From positions 1-10,022 of the forward strand of contig DATLFQ010000071.1 in NCBI GenBank assembly GCA_035540915.1: 10,022 bases of DNA, in the 5' to 3' direction. Within the stretch, counting starts at the first letter, position 1. Each line of letters opens with the position of its first letter. Shown here one piece after another: positions 4,876 through 10,022 of the stretch. The notes beneath the pieces were generated by a model. That model was given only the letters and a program-made list of their open reading frames with translations. It ran no database searches and had not been told where the DNA came from. The DNA comes from DATLFQ01 sp035540915 (GTDB lineage: Bacteria; Actinomycetota; Acidimicrobiia; Acidimicrobiales; GCA-2861595). Made by a program: the position numbers and the translations under genes.

Positions 4876-5892
4876 GTGCGGATCGCCGTCATCGCCCCCC
4901 CATGGACCCCGGTGCCGCCGGAGCTCTACGGCGGCATCGAGGTGGTGATCGACCAGCTGGCCACCGGCTTCGACCGCGCCGGCCACGAGGTGCTGCTGTA
5001 CACCACCGGGGACTCCACCTGCCCGGTGCCCCGAGCCCACCTGCTGAACACGGCCGAGGGCGAGCGCATCGGCATGGCGGTGCCCGAACTGCGCCACGTC
5101 ATGGCCGCCTACGACACGGTGCAGGGGTTCGACATCGTCCACGACCACACCATCATGGGCCCCGTCTACGCCGAGCGGTTCCCCGACCTGCGGGTGGTCA
5201 CCACGATCCACGGGCCGTTCAACGAGGAGCTCGTCGACCTCTACCAGCGAACCGCCCATCGGGTGCCGATCATCGCCTGCTCGCACGCCCAGCGGCGCCC
5301 GGCACCGCAGATCCCCATCGCCCGTGTCATCCACCACGGCGTGACGGCCGGGAACTTCCCGATCGGGCAGGGCGACGGGGGGTACTGCCTCTTCCTGGGC
5401 CGCATGTCCCGGAGCAAGGGCGCCCACCGGGCCACCGAGGCCGCTTACAAAGCGGGCCGCCCGCTGATCCTGGCCGGCAAGATGCGCGAGTCGTGGGAGC
5501 ACCAGTACTTCGACACCTACGTCCGCCCCTACCTCAACGACGAGATCCGGTACGTCGGCGAGGTGGGCCACCAGGACAAGCTGCGCCTGCTGGCCGGCGC
5601 GTCGGCCCTGCTCTTCCCCATCCGGTGGAACGAGCCGTTCGGCATGGTCATGATCGAGGCGATGGCCTGCGGCACGCCGGTGCTGGCGTTCCCCGAGGGC
5701 GCCGCGCCCGAGGTGGTGGTCGACGGCCGCACCGGCTTCCTGTGCCACGACGTGAACGACATGGCCGAGGCCATCGGCCGGATCGGCACCTTGGACCGCG
5801 GCGCGTGCCGGGAGGCAGTGGAGGGATACTTCTCGTCCGACCGGATGGTGGCCGAGCACATCGACCTCTTCGAGCGCCTGGCCAGCGGCTGA
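4876..5892 (+). CDS. Glycosyltransferase family 4 (GT-B fold, retaining)
   Basis: The protein has 338 residues and starts at GTG 4876 without a Shine-Dalgarno, probably leaderless. The N-terminal Rossmann domain shows 'RIAVIAPPWTPVPPELYGG' (2-20), the glycine loop typical of GT4 enzymes, followed by 'DIVHDHTIMGP' (86-96) and 'TTIHGPFNEE' (109-118). The C-terminal nucleotide-sugar domain has 'LFLGRMSRSKGAH' (172-184) and 'EPFGMVMIE' (253-261), the E-x7-E motif of retaining GT4 enzymes, then 'AMACGTPVLAFPEGA'. It should transfer a sugar from a nucleotide donor to an acceptor in the cytoplasm, such as a glycolipid, glycan or small metabolite; the acceptor cannot be told from sequence. No signal peptide or membrane span is seen. 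It stands alone, divergent from the tRNA gene. Confidence 0.88.
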   Translation: MRIAVIAPPWTPVPPELYGGIEVVIDQLATGFDRAGHEVLLYTTGDSTCPVPRAHLLNTAEGERIGMAVPELRHVMAAYDTVQGFDIVHDHTIMGPVYAERFPDLRVVTTIHGPFNEELVDLYQRTAHRVPIIACSHAQRRPAPQIPIARVIHHGVTAGNFPIGQGDGGYCLFLGRMSRSKGAHRATEAAYKAGRPLILAGKMRESWEHQYFDTYVRPYLNDEIRYVGEVGHQDKLRLLAGASALLFPIRWNEPFGMVMIEAMACGTPVLAFPEGAAPEVVVDGRTGFLCHDVNDMAEAIGRIGTLDRGACREAVEGYFSSDRMVAEHIDLFERLASG

Positions 5893-5920
5893 CGGACCGG
5901 CGGACGACCCCGCCGGTCCG
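5893..5920 (+). terminator. Hairpin terminator after the glycosyltransferase gene
   Basis: A perfect 11-bp stem, CGGACCGGCGG with CCGCCGGTCCG, closes a 6-base loop and begins right after the stop codon. Only a short T run (5924-5926) follows, as is common in high-GC genomes. Confidence 0.65.
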
Positions 5921-5922
5921 CC

Positions 5923-5949
5923 GTTTGCCCGCTCCACCGCAGCGGGTAC
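5923..5949 (+). promoter_or_regulatory. SigB/SigF-type stress promoter of the csbD-like gene
   Basis: GTTT (5923-5926), 17 bases, then GGGTAC (5944-5949) fits the general-stress sigma consensus known for actinobacterial SigB/SigF (about G-T-T-T, 14-17 bases, GGGTA). The ATG at 5959 lies nine bases after the -10, so the message would be nearly leaderless. A 6-bp inverted repeat, CCCGCT (5928-5933) with AGCGGG (5941-5946), occupies the spacer. Confidence 0.55.
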
Positions 5950-5958
5950 GCAGCGGCC

Positions 5959-6126
5959 ATGGCTCAATTCGACGACATCAAGGGCAGGGTCAAGGAAGGC
6001 GTCGGGGAGGCGACCGACGACAAGGACCTCGAGCGTGAGGGCAAGGTCGACCGTCTCACCGGCAAGGCGAAGGACGCCGCCGAGAGCCTGTCGGACAAGG
6101 TGAAGGGCGCCCTGCACCGCAAGTAG
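5959..6126 (+). CDS. CsbD-family small stress protein
   Basis: The 55-residue protein MAQFDDIKGRVKEGVGEATD... ending KVKGALHRK is highly charged and helical, with the CsbD signature: D-x-I-K-G-x-V-K-E-x-x-G-E-x-T-D, then 'EREGKVDRLTGKAKDA' and 'LSDKVKG'. CsbD was named in Bacillus subtilis as a sigma-B-controlled general stress gene; the biochemical role of the family is unknown. The length fits the family. The start is ATG 5959 with no ribosome binding site, and a SigB/SigF-like promoter lies just upstream. It is monocistronic, convergent with the MscS gene, and separated from it by a strong hairpin. Confidence 0.9.
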   Translation: MAQFDDIKGRVKEGVGEATDDKDLEREGKVDRLTGKAKDAAESLSDKVKGALHRK

Positions 6127-6146
6127 CAGCCGGAACACGCACCGAC

Positions 6147-7112
6147 TCAGGAGGGGCCGCTCGCGGCCCCTCCGTCGCGTCCGCCGTCGGGCGGCGGTGG
6201 CGGGGGCGGCGTGCCGATGTCCAGCGCCCCCGCAGTGACGAGCACCGTCTGGCCGGGGCCCTTGACCCCCTCACGCCGCAGGCGGTCGCTGATGCGGCCG
6301 CGCAGCTCACGGGCCACCCCGTACTGCTGGCGGGGCGCCGTCTTCACCACCAGGCGGATCGTCAGCCCGTCGGTCCCCATGGCCTGGACGCCCCAGACCT
6401 CCGGGGGCTCCAGCACCGACCCGCCCCAGGCATCCTCGGCGGCGAACTCCTCGGCCACCTCCCCGATGACCCGGCAGGTGTGGACGACGTCGGTGCCGTA
6501 GGCCACCAGCACGTCGATGAGGGCGCGCGACCACTCCATCGAGGAATTGCCGACGCGCTTGATCTCGCCGTTCGGCACGAACCACACCGTGCCGTCGGTG
6601 CCCCGGATCCGGGTGACCCTGAGGCTGACGTCCTCCACCGTCCCCGACGCGTCGCCCAGGTTGATGACGTCGCCGACGCCGTACTGGTCCTCGACCAGGA
6701 TGAACAGGCCGGACAGGAAGTCCTTGACCAGGCTCTGGGCGCCGAACCCCAAGGCGATCCCCGCAATGCCGGCGCCGGCGAGAAGCGGGCCGAGTTGGAC
6801 GCCGACCTCCCCCAGGAGCAGCAGCACGACCACCGTCCAGACCACCACGCGGACCAGGCCGGCCAGCACATCGCCCACCGTCGACGCCCGCTGGGCGGCG
6901 CGCGCCGACCCGCTGCGCAAGGGCGAGCGGGCCTGCAGGGAGCGCACCGAGCGCCGGACGGTTCGGGCACCCAGGCGCGTCACAACCAGGCCGACCACCA
7001 CGAGCATGACGATCTTGGCCGGGCGGACCAGCACGAACTCGCCGGTCCTGGCCTGGAAGTCGGTGAGGCCGAGCTCCAGGAGCAGGTCGTACACGTAGCC
7101 GTGCTCGTCCAC
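6147..7112 (-). CDS. MscS-family small-conductance mechanosensitive channel
   Basis: The 321-residue protein opens with GTG 7112. It has hydrophobic spans at about 34-46, 86-100 and 108-135. The last is the pore helix TM3 with the small-residue pattern 'AGAGIAGIALGFGAQSLVKD' (112-131), followed by 'FILVEDQYGVGDVI' (137-150), the hallmark of MscS. A beta domain follows, with 'SGTVEDVSLRVTRIRGTDGT' and 'WFVPNGEIKRVGN' (177-189), then a cytoplasmic alpha/beta part. The tail has a run of about seven prolines (302-308) and a disordered Gly/Ala/Ser end. MscS channels open on membrane tension to release solutes during osmotic downshock. Convergence with a csbD-like stress gene fits a general stress neighbourhood. 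Confidence 0.93.
   Translation of the reverse strand: MDEHGYVYDLLLELGLTDFQARTGEFVLVRPAKIVMLVVVGLVVTRLGARTVRRSVRSLQARSPLRSGSARAAQRASTVGDVLAGLVRVVVWTVVVLLLLGEVGVQLGPLLAGAGIAGIALGFGAQSLVKDFLSGLFILVEDQYGVGDVINLGDASGTVEDVSLRVTRIRGTDGTVWFVPNGEIKRVGNSSMEWSRALIDVLVAYGTDVVHTCRVIGEVAEEFAAEDAWGGSVLEPPEVWGVQAMGTDGLTIRLVVKTAPRQQYGVARELRGRISDRLRREGVKGPGQTVLVTAGALDIGTPPPPPPPDGGRDGGAASGPS
6150..6173. terminator. Bidirectional hairpin between csbD-like and mscS-like genes, inside the mscS 3' end
   Basis: GGAGGGGCCGC (6150-6160) and GCGGCCCCTCC (6163-6173) form an 11-bp perfect inverted repeat, or 10 bp with a CTCG loop. It begins directly beside the mscS stop (6147-6149), so the repeat also encodes the last codons of that gene. 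It starts 24 bases after the csbD stop. No U tract is present. Confidence 0.6.
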
Positions 7113-7128
7113 CGGGCCAGCCTCGCAC

Positions 7129-7153
7129 GCCGCCCGCGCCGGGAGCGGGTGGC
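7129..7153. repeat. Inverted repeat in the mscS / membrane-protein divergent region
   Basis: GCCGCCCGC (7129-7137) and GCGGGTGGC (7145-7153) pair with one G-T exception around a 7-base loop. The repeat lies 17 bases upstream of the mscS GTG and just before a possible -10 (TACCGT, 7158-7163) of the plus-strand gene. It may be an operator or a leader hairpin of mscS, or chance in GC-rich DNA. Confidence 0.35.
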
Positions 7154-7206
7154 TGAGTACCGTGGGAACCGGTGGCGCCCCGTTCTGCAGTCACCCGGGC
7201 CGGTCG

Positions 7207-7698
7207 GTGAACCCGCTCGATCAGCGCGAGGTCCGCCTGGCCACCCGGGGCGCCATCGTCGCCGCGGCGGGGTTCGTGGCCCTCTACGCCACCACCGGCT
7301 TCAGCGACGTCGCCTACGTCGTGGGCGCCGCCATCGGCGTGGCGGTGGCCGGCCTGCTGTTCCTGGCGGCCCGCTCGGGGCGGCGGATGCTGACCGGGCT
7401 GGCCGCGCTGGCCGTCGGCCTGGGGCCGTGGGGCGGGGCGTGGGTCCTGGGGGCACCGTTCCTGCTGCTCGGTGGCTGGCTGCTGTTCCGGGCCCGACCC
7501 CGTGAGCGCCGGCCGGCGGCGGGCGAGGACGCGGGCGAAGGCGCAGGCGAAGACGAGGGCGGGGACGACAGCAGCGGCGACGCTCCGACCGGTCGCCGCC
7601 GGTGGCGCCGATCGCCGGCGCCGGCGCCGGCAGCCGAGACGACGGCGCGGCGACCGCCGACAGCCAACAAGCGCTACACGCCTCCGGCGGGCCGGTGA
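7207..7698 (+). CDS. Small multi-pass membrane protein with charged cytoplasmic tail, function unknown
   Basis: I chose GTG 7207 (V-N-P-L-D-Q-R-E-V-R), giving 163 residues. GTG 7162 in the same frame is possible, but it would overlap a TACCGT -10-like element. Hydrophobic segments lie at about 14-29, 36-55, 62-76 and 79-95. The tail from 96 onward is first basic, then acidic with imperfect Gly-Glu-Asp repeats (106-121), then 'GRRRWRRSPAPAPAAE', ending in 'NKRYTPPAGR'. The R-Y-T-P-P ending recurs, from memory, in small actinobacterial membrane proteins. I know no function. It is divergent from mscS and 101 bases before the sigma factor gene. Confidence 0.65.
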   Translation: MNPLDQREVRLATRGAIVAAAGFVALYATTGFSDVAYVVGAAIGVAVAGLLFLAARSGRRMLTGLAALAVGLGPWGGAWVLGAPFLLLGGWLLFRARPRERRPAAGEDAGEGAGEDEGGDDSSGDAPTGRRRWRRSPAPAPAAETTARRPPTANKRYTPPAGR

Positions 7699-7749
7699 CA
7701 GCGGCGACAAAGCGGGCATTCCGGCCCCGAGCCAGGTCCGGCGGCCAGA

Positions 7750-7783
7750 AGAGACGAATAATCCCCGGCATCGGGCCGTCTCT
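7750..7783. promoter_or_regulatory. Nested inverted repeat upstream of the ECF sigma gene
   Basis: AGAGACG (7750-7756) and CGTCTCT (7777-7783) are exact complements 20 bases apart. Inside, CCCG (7764-7767) and CGGG (7772-7775) form a second small stem. AATAAT at 7757-7762, the only AT-rich patch here, could serve as a -10. The sigma start is at 7800. It may be an operator or a 5'UTR structure controlling the sigma/anti-sigma pair. Confidence 0.35.
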
Positions 7784-7799
7784 CATCGGACAGGGCTGA

Positions 7800-8282
7800 A
7801 TGACCTCCTTCGAGGAATTTCACCGACTGAGAGCCAAGCATGCACTCCACTACGCGCGCGCCATCCTCGGTTCCGACGCCGCCGAGGACGTCTGCCAGGA
7901 AGCATGGATCAAGGCGTGGCGGGCTTGGGGCGCGGCCGACCCGGCCAAGCTGGACAGCTGGCTGCTCGCCATCGTGCGGAACTGCTGCTACGAGCGGCTC
8001 CGGGCGGCCCGGCCCACGGCCGTCCTCGAGGACGATGCCGGTCTGCCGACGACCTCGCACGAAGAGGTGGTCGTCGCCGCTCTCGAGCTGGCGGCCGCGT
8101 GGGTCCTGCTGCAGCGCCTGGCCCCTCCCCTGCGTGAAGCGCTCTGGCTGCGGGAAGTGATGGACCTCAGCTATGCCGAGATCGCCGAAGTCCAACAGGT
8201 TCCGCTCGGCACCGTGATGTCGCGCCTGCACTCCGCCCGGCGCAAGGCCGCCCGCCTCCTGGCGGCGCGGAATCGCCGATGA
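7800..8282 (+). CDS. ECF (group IV) sigma-70 family RNA polymerase sigma factor
   Basis: The 160-residue protein contains only sigma regions 2 and 4. Region 2 covers about 5-70 with 'LGSDAAEDVCQEAWIKAWRA' (23-42) and 'LDSWLLAIVRNCCYERLR' (51-68), the -10 recognition and core-binding helices. Region 4 covers about 98-155 with 'LAPPLREALWLREVMDLSYAEIAEV', then 'PLGTVMSRLHSARRKA' (135-150), the -35 recognition HTH. The start is ATG 7800. The stop overlaps the next gene's ATG (ATGA), the usual sign of a sigma/anti-sigma pair with coupled translation. It would direct transcription of a small regulon, often including its own operon, but I found no convincing GGAAC-type -35 upstream of itself. Confidence 0.93.
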   Translation: MTSFEEFHRLRAKHALHYARAILGSDAAEDVCQEAWIKAWRAWGAADPAKLDSWLLAIVRNCCYERLRAARPTAVLEDDAGLPTTSHEEVVVAALELAAAWVLLQRLAPPLREALWLREVMDLSYAEIAEVQQVPLGTVMSRLHSARRKAARLLAARNRR

Positions 8283-9715
8283 TCCTCCGACCCCACCCGC
8301 GCGGCGTCGACCTGGGCGCCTGGTTCGACGGCGAGGGGCCCGACCGCGTCGGCTCGCACGTCGCCCGCTGCCACCGCTGCCAGCGCCGGGTGTCGGAATT
8401 CGGCCGGGTCCGGTCGTGGCTGCGGGCCCAGCCCTTCGTGGCGATGACCGAGGCCGGCGAGGAACCTCGCCAGCCCCGTCGGCTCTGGCGCCCGATCGCC
8501 GTGGCGGCCGCCGTCCTGACCGGCGTGCTGTTCGTGTCGGACGGTGAGGACGGCGCCCGCGGCCCGGGATCGGTCGCCCTGGGCGGCGACGGCGCGCCCG
8601 CCGGCGGGTCCACCGGGGAAGGCGCCTCTCCCGGCCGGGGCGGCCAGGCGCCCGCCCCGGCCGTCGAGGCGGTGCCGGGGCCCACGCTCGACGGGGCGTT
8701 CGATCCGGGCGGCCGATTGCCGCCCACCACCGCGCCGTCGCCGCCCAACTCGCCGAGCGTGCCGAGCCTGTCCCCCGACGCCACGCCGGTGCCGGCCGGC
8801 CCGCTGCGGCTCGGGCTGGTCGTACCGACTCGCGGGGCGCAGGCCGCGGAGGGCGCCACCGTCGAGCGGATCGTCCGCCAGCGGGTGGTCGCCGCCAACA
8901 CGGCGGGCGGGGTGGCCGGGTTCCCCGTCGAGCTGGTCGTGGTCCCCGCCGAGGACGCCGCCGCGGTCCAGGGTCTGGCGTCGCGGGTCGACGCGCTCGT
9001 GGGCGGGTTCGGCGCCCCGCCGCCGACCGGCGTGCCCTGGCTGCTGCCGGCCGACCCCTCCATCAACGGTCCCGGGGTGGTCGCCGCCGAGGCGGCTCCA
9101 CGCGCCGCCGGAGTGCAGCTGGCCCATCTGCTGCGCCGCAACGGGCTGCGTGGGCAGATCGGAATCGTCGTCGGCACCGGCCCGGACGCCGGCCTGGCCG
9201 CAGGGCTGGCCAGCGCGGCGGGCACGACCACCGTGAACGCCCGCCCCGGCGGGACGTGCGCCGCAGAGATCCAGAACCTGGCGGCCGCCGGCGCCACCGC
9301 CCTCGCCATCGCCGGCGACGCCGACCTGGCGGCCCGCTGCGTCAAGGCACTGGCCCGCTCCACCTGGCGGCCGGCGTACGGCACCGTGCTGGCGCCTTCG
9401 GCCGCCTACGCAGGCATCGAGAAGGTGCCCGAGGCGATGGGCGCCCGCACCGTGCTGTCCCTGCCGTGGCCCACCTCCCTGCTGCCGGGGGCGGCCCGCT
9501 TCCGGGCGACGGCCGAGTCCACCTCCTACCGGGCGCTGGTCTCCTACGCTGCGACCGAGCTGGCCATCGATGTCGCCCGCCAGGCGGGCGACCTGTCCGT
9601 GGCCTCGGTGGCCGCAGGCTCGTGGCGCAGCGATCTCCTCGACCTGGTCGGCCTGTCCAGCCGCATGCCCATCCCGGTCACCGCCTTCCTCGGGACCTGG
9701 CTGCCGGTCTTGTGA
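8279..9715 (+). CDS. Transmembrane zinc anti-sigma factor fused to an extracytoplasmic type 1 periplasmic-binding-protein-like domain
   Basis: This is a 478-residue protein in three parts. Residues 1-55 form a zinc-type anti-sigma domain: 'DLGAWFDGEGPDRVGSHVARC' with H27-x3-C31-x2-C34, then an amphipathic helix. Residues 69-86 (LWRPIAVAAAVLTGVLFV) form one membrane span. About 88-172 is a Gly/Pro/Ser linker. Residues 174-478 lie outside the membrane and resemble type 1 periplasmic binding proteins of the branched-chain amino acid class: 'LRLGLVVPTRG' as first strand, 'ERIVRQRVVAANTAGGVAGFPVELVV', 'HLLRRNGLRGQIGIVVGTGPD', 'IQNLAAAGATALAIAGDADLAARCVKAL', and a late 'FRATAESTSYRALVSYAATELAIDVA'. 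It probably holds the upstream sigma factor at the membrane and releases it on ligand binding. The first two parts are clear; the sensor assignment is by pattern. Ligand unknown. Confidence 0.78.
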   Translation: MILRPHPRGVDLGAWFDGEGPDRVGSHVARCHRCQRRVSEFGRVRSWLRAQPFVAMTEAGEEPRQPRRLWRPIAVAAAVLTGVLFVSDGEDGARGPGSVALGGDGAPAGGSTGEGASPGRGGQAPAPAVEAVPGPTLDGAFDPGGRLPPTTAPSPPNSPSVPSLSPDATPVPAGPLRLGLVVPTRGAQAAEGATVERIVRQRVVAANTAGGVAGFPVELVVVPAEDAAAVQGLASRVDALVGGFGAPPPTGVPWLLPADPSINGPGVVAAEAAPRAAGVQLAHLLRRNGLRGQIGIVVGTGPDAGLAAGLASAAGTTTVNARPGGTCAAEIQNLAAAGATALAIAGDADLAARCVKALARSTWRPAYGTVLAPSAAYAGIEKVPEAMGARTVLSLPWPTSLLPGAARFRATAESTSYRALVSYAATELAIDVARQAGDLSVASVAAGSWRSDLLDLVGLSSRMPIPVTAFLGTWLPVL

Positions 9716-9780
9716 GTCGGGGGGCGCGCGGCCCCTCCCCTGAACCCCTCCGGGCGGGGCTCGGTGCGCCGGGCGTTGTG

Positions 9781-9799
9781 GGGCCGGCAGGGCCGGCCC
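9781..9799. terminator. Hairpin between convergent anti-sigma and TetR-like genes
   Basis: GGGCCGGC (9781-9788) and GCCGGCCC (9792-9799) form an 8-bp perfect stem with a 3-base loop, ten bases from the stop of the minus-strand gene. The rest of 9716-9808 is G/C runs with weaker inverted repeats and no gene. It is a likely bidirectional terminator without a U tract. Confidence 0.5.
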
Positions 9800-9808
9800 T
9801 CGGGCGGG

Positions 9809-10022
9809 TTACGGGGTGACGCCCAGGGCGTTGCGAAGGAAGGCGAGCAGCTCACGGCGGCGGCGGACGAGTTCCCTGGGGGTGGGGTCGAAGCCGAGGG
9901 CCCGCAGGACGTCGACCTCGGTGGCCATGCCCAGGACCGCCGAGTAGGTGGCCAGCAGGACCAGGCGCGGCTCCTGGTCGCGCATGCGGCCGGCCGCCAT
10001 CTCGGCCCGGAAGAACGCGGTG
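9809..10022 (-). CDS. C-terminal part of a TetR/AcrR-family transcriptional regulator, runs off the right edge
   Basis: The frame is open from the right edge to TAA at 9811-9809 and gives 70 residues: TAFFRAEMAAGRMRDQEP..., 'LVLLATYSAVLGMATEVDVL', 'RALGFDPTPRELVRRRRELL', 'AFLRNALGVTP'. Internal ATG codons at 10000 and elsewhere are unlikely to be the start, because the frame and helical pattern continue upstream. The pattern (R-L-x-L-L-A-x-Y-S-A-V-x-G-x-A-T-E-V, then a long helix with R-R-R-R-E-L-L-A-F-L-R) matches, from memory, the ligand-binding and dimerisation end of TetR regulators in actinobacteria. The DNA-binding domain is outside the window, so the family call is moderate. Confidence 0.6.
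   Translation of the reverse strand, partial: TAFFRAEMAAGRMRDQEPRLVLLATYSAVLGMATEVDVLRALGFDPTPRELVRRRRELLAFLRNALGVTP

Noticed and set aside
4783..6138. 451-codon minus-strand frame opposite the glycosyltransferase and csbD-like genes
   Set aside because: The composition is rich in His, Gly, Arg and Val, as expected from antisense reading. It runs over a tRNA gene and opposes two genes with clear family motifs.
7520..7570. GGCGAGGAC/GGCGAAGAC-like tandem repeats
   Set aside because: They are degenerate codon repeats for the Gly-Glu-Asp tail of the membrane protein rather than a separate repeat element.
6307..7719. 470-codon minus-strand frame overlapping the mscS gene and the neighbouring membrane-protein gene
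   Set aside because: It is an Arg/Pro/Gly-rich shadow, out of frame with the MscS protein, whose TM3 and beta domain are unmistakable.
8167..9384. 405-codon minus-strand frame opposite the anti-sigma gene
   Set aside because: It is a low-complexity Ala/Pro/Ser/Arg antisense frame and conflicts with the well-supported sigma/anti-sigma overlap.

Overview
The window comes from a high-GC actinobacterium. GTG starts are common, several genes appear leaderless, -10 elements of the TAnnnT kind occur, and the gene content fits Actinomycetota. The style resembles Acidimicrobiia or related uncultured lineages, but the exact lineage is inference.

Positions 1 to about 4,730 are the integrase end of an integrated mobile element, similar in layout to an actinomycete integrative and conjugative element or a plasmid-like prophage. 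On the minus strand, a tightly overlapping chain runs from an XRE-type repressor (2131-2373) through an excisionase-like HTH protein (1958-2134), a possible 36-residue ORF, two unrecognised proteins (1556-1867, 1197-1559) and a primase-polymerase (163-1200), to the start of a probable helicase-type replication protein that leaves the window (below 1 to 166). On the plus strand, a lower-GC gene with a C-terminal winged HTH (2480-3430) leads into a complete tyrosine integrase (3432-4538). The two transcription units diverge from about 100 bp (2374-2479) holding one perfect palindrome and two partial copies, which probably serve as the lysogeny/excision switch. Downstream of the integrase are short direct repeats with an 11-bp period, then an intact tRNA-Val(CAC) gene whose 3' end faces the integrase. 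That is the usual picture of integration into a tRNA 3' end. The other element end and the conjugation or packaging genes lie left of the window.

Positions 4,806-10,022 look like host chromosome. In order they hold a GT-B family 4 glycosyltransferase (4876-5892), a 55-residue CsbD-family stress protein (5959-6126) with a SigB/SigF-type promoter, a convergent MscS-type mechanosensitive channel (6147-7112), a small multi-pass membrane protein (7207-7698), an ECF sigma factor (7800-8282) overlapping its probable anti-sigma partner (8279-9715), and the 3' part of a TetR-like regulator on the minus strand (9809 to edge). GC-rich hairpins sit after the glycosyltransferase gene, between csbD and mscS, and between the anti-sigma and TetR genes.

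The most unusual item is the sigma/anti-sigma pair. The anti-sigma protein joins an H-x3-C-x2-C zinc anti-sigma domain, one membrane span and a Pro/Gly-rich linker to a large extracytoplasmic domain resembling type 1 periplasmic binding proteins. That suggests direct sensing of a small molecule coupled to sigma release. The second most interesting item is the palindromic operator set and the uncharacterised wHTH gene it appears to control next to the integrase.
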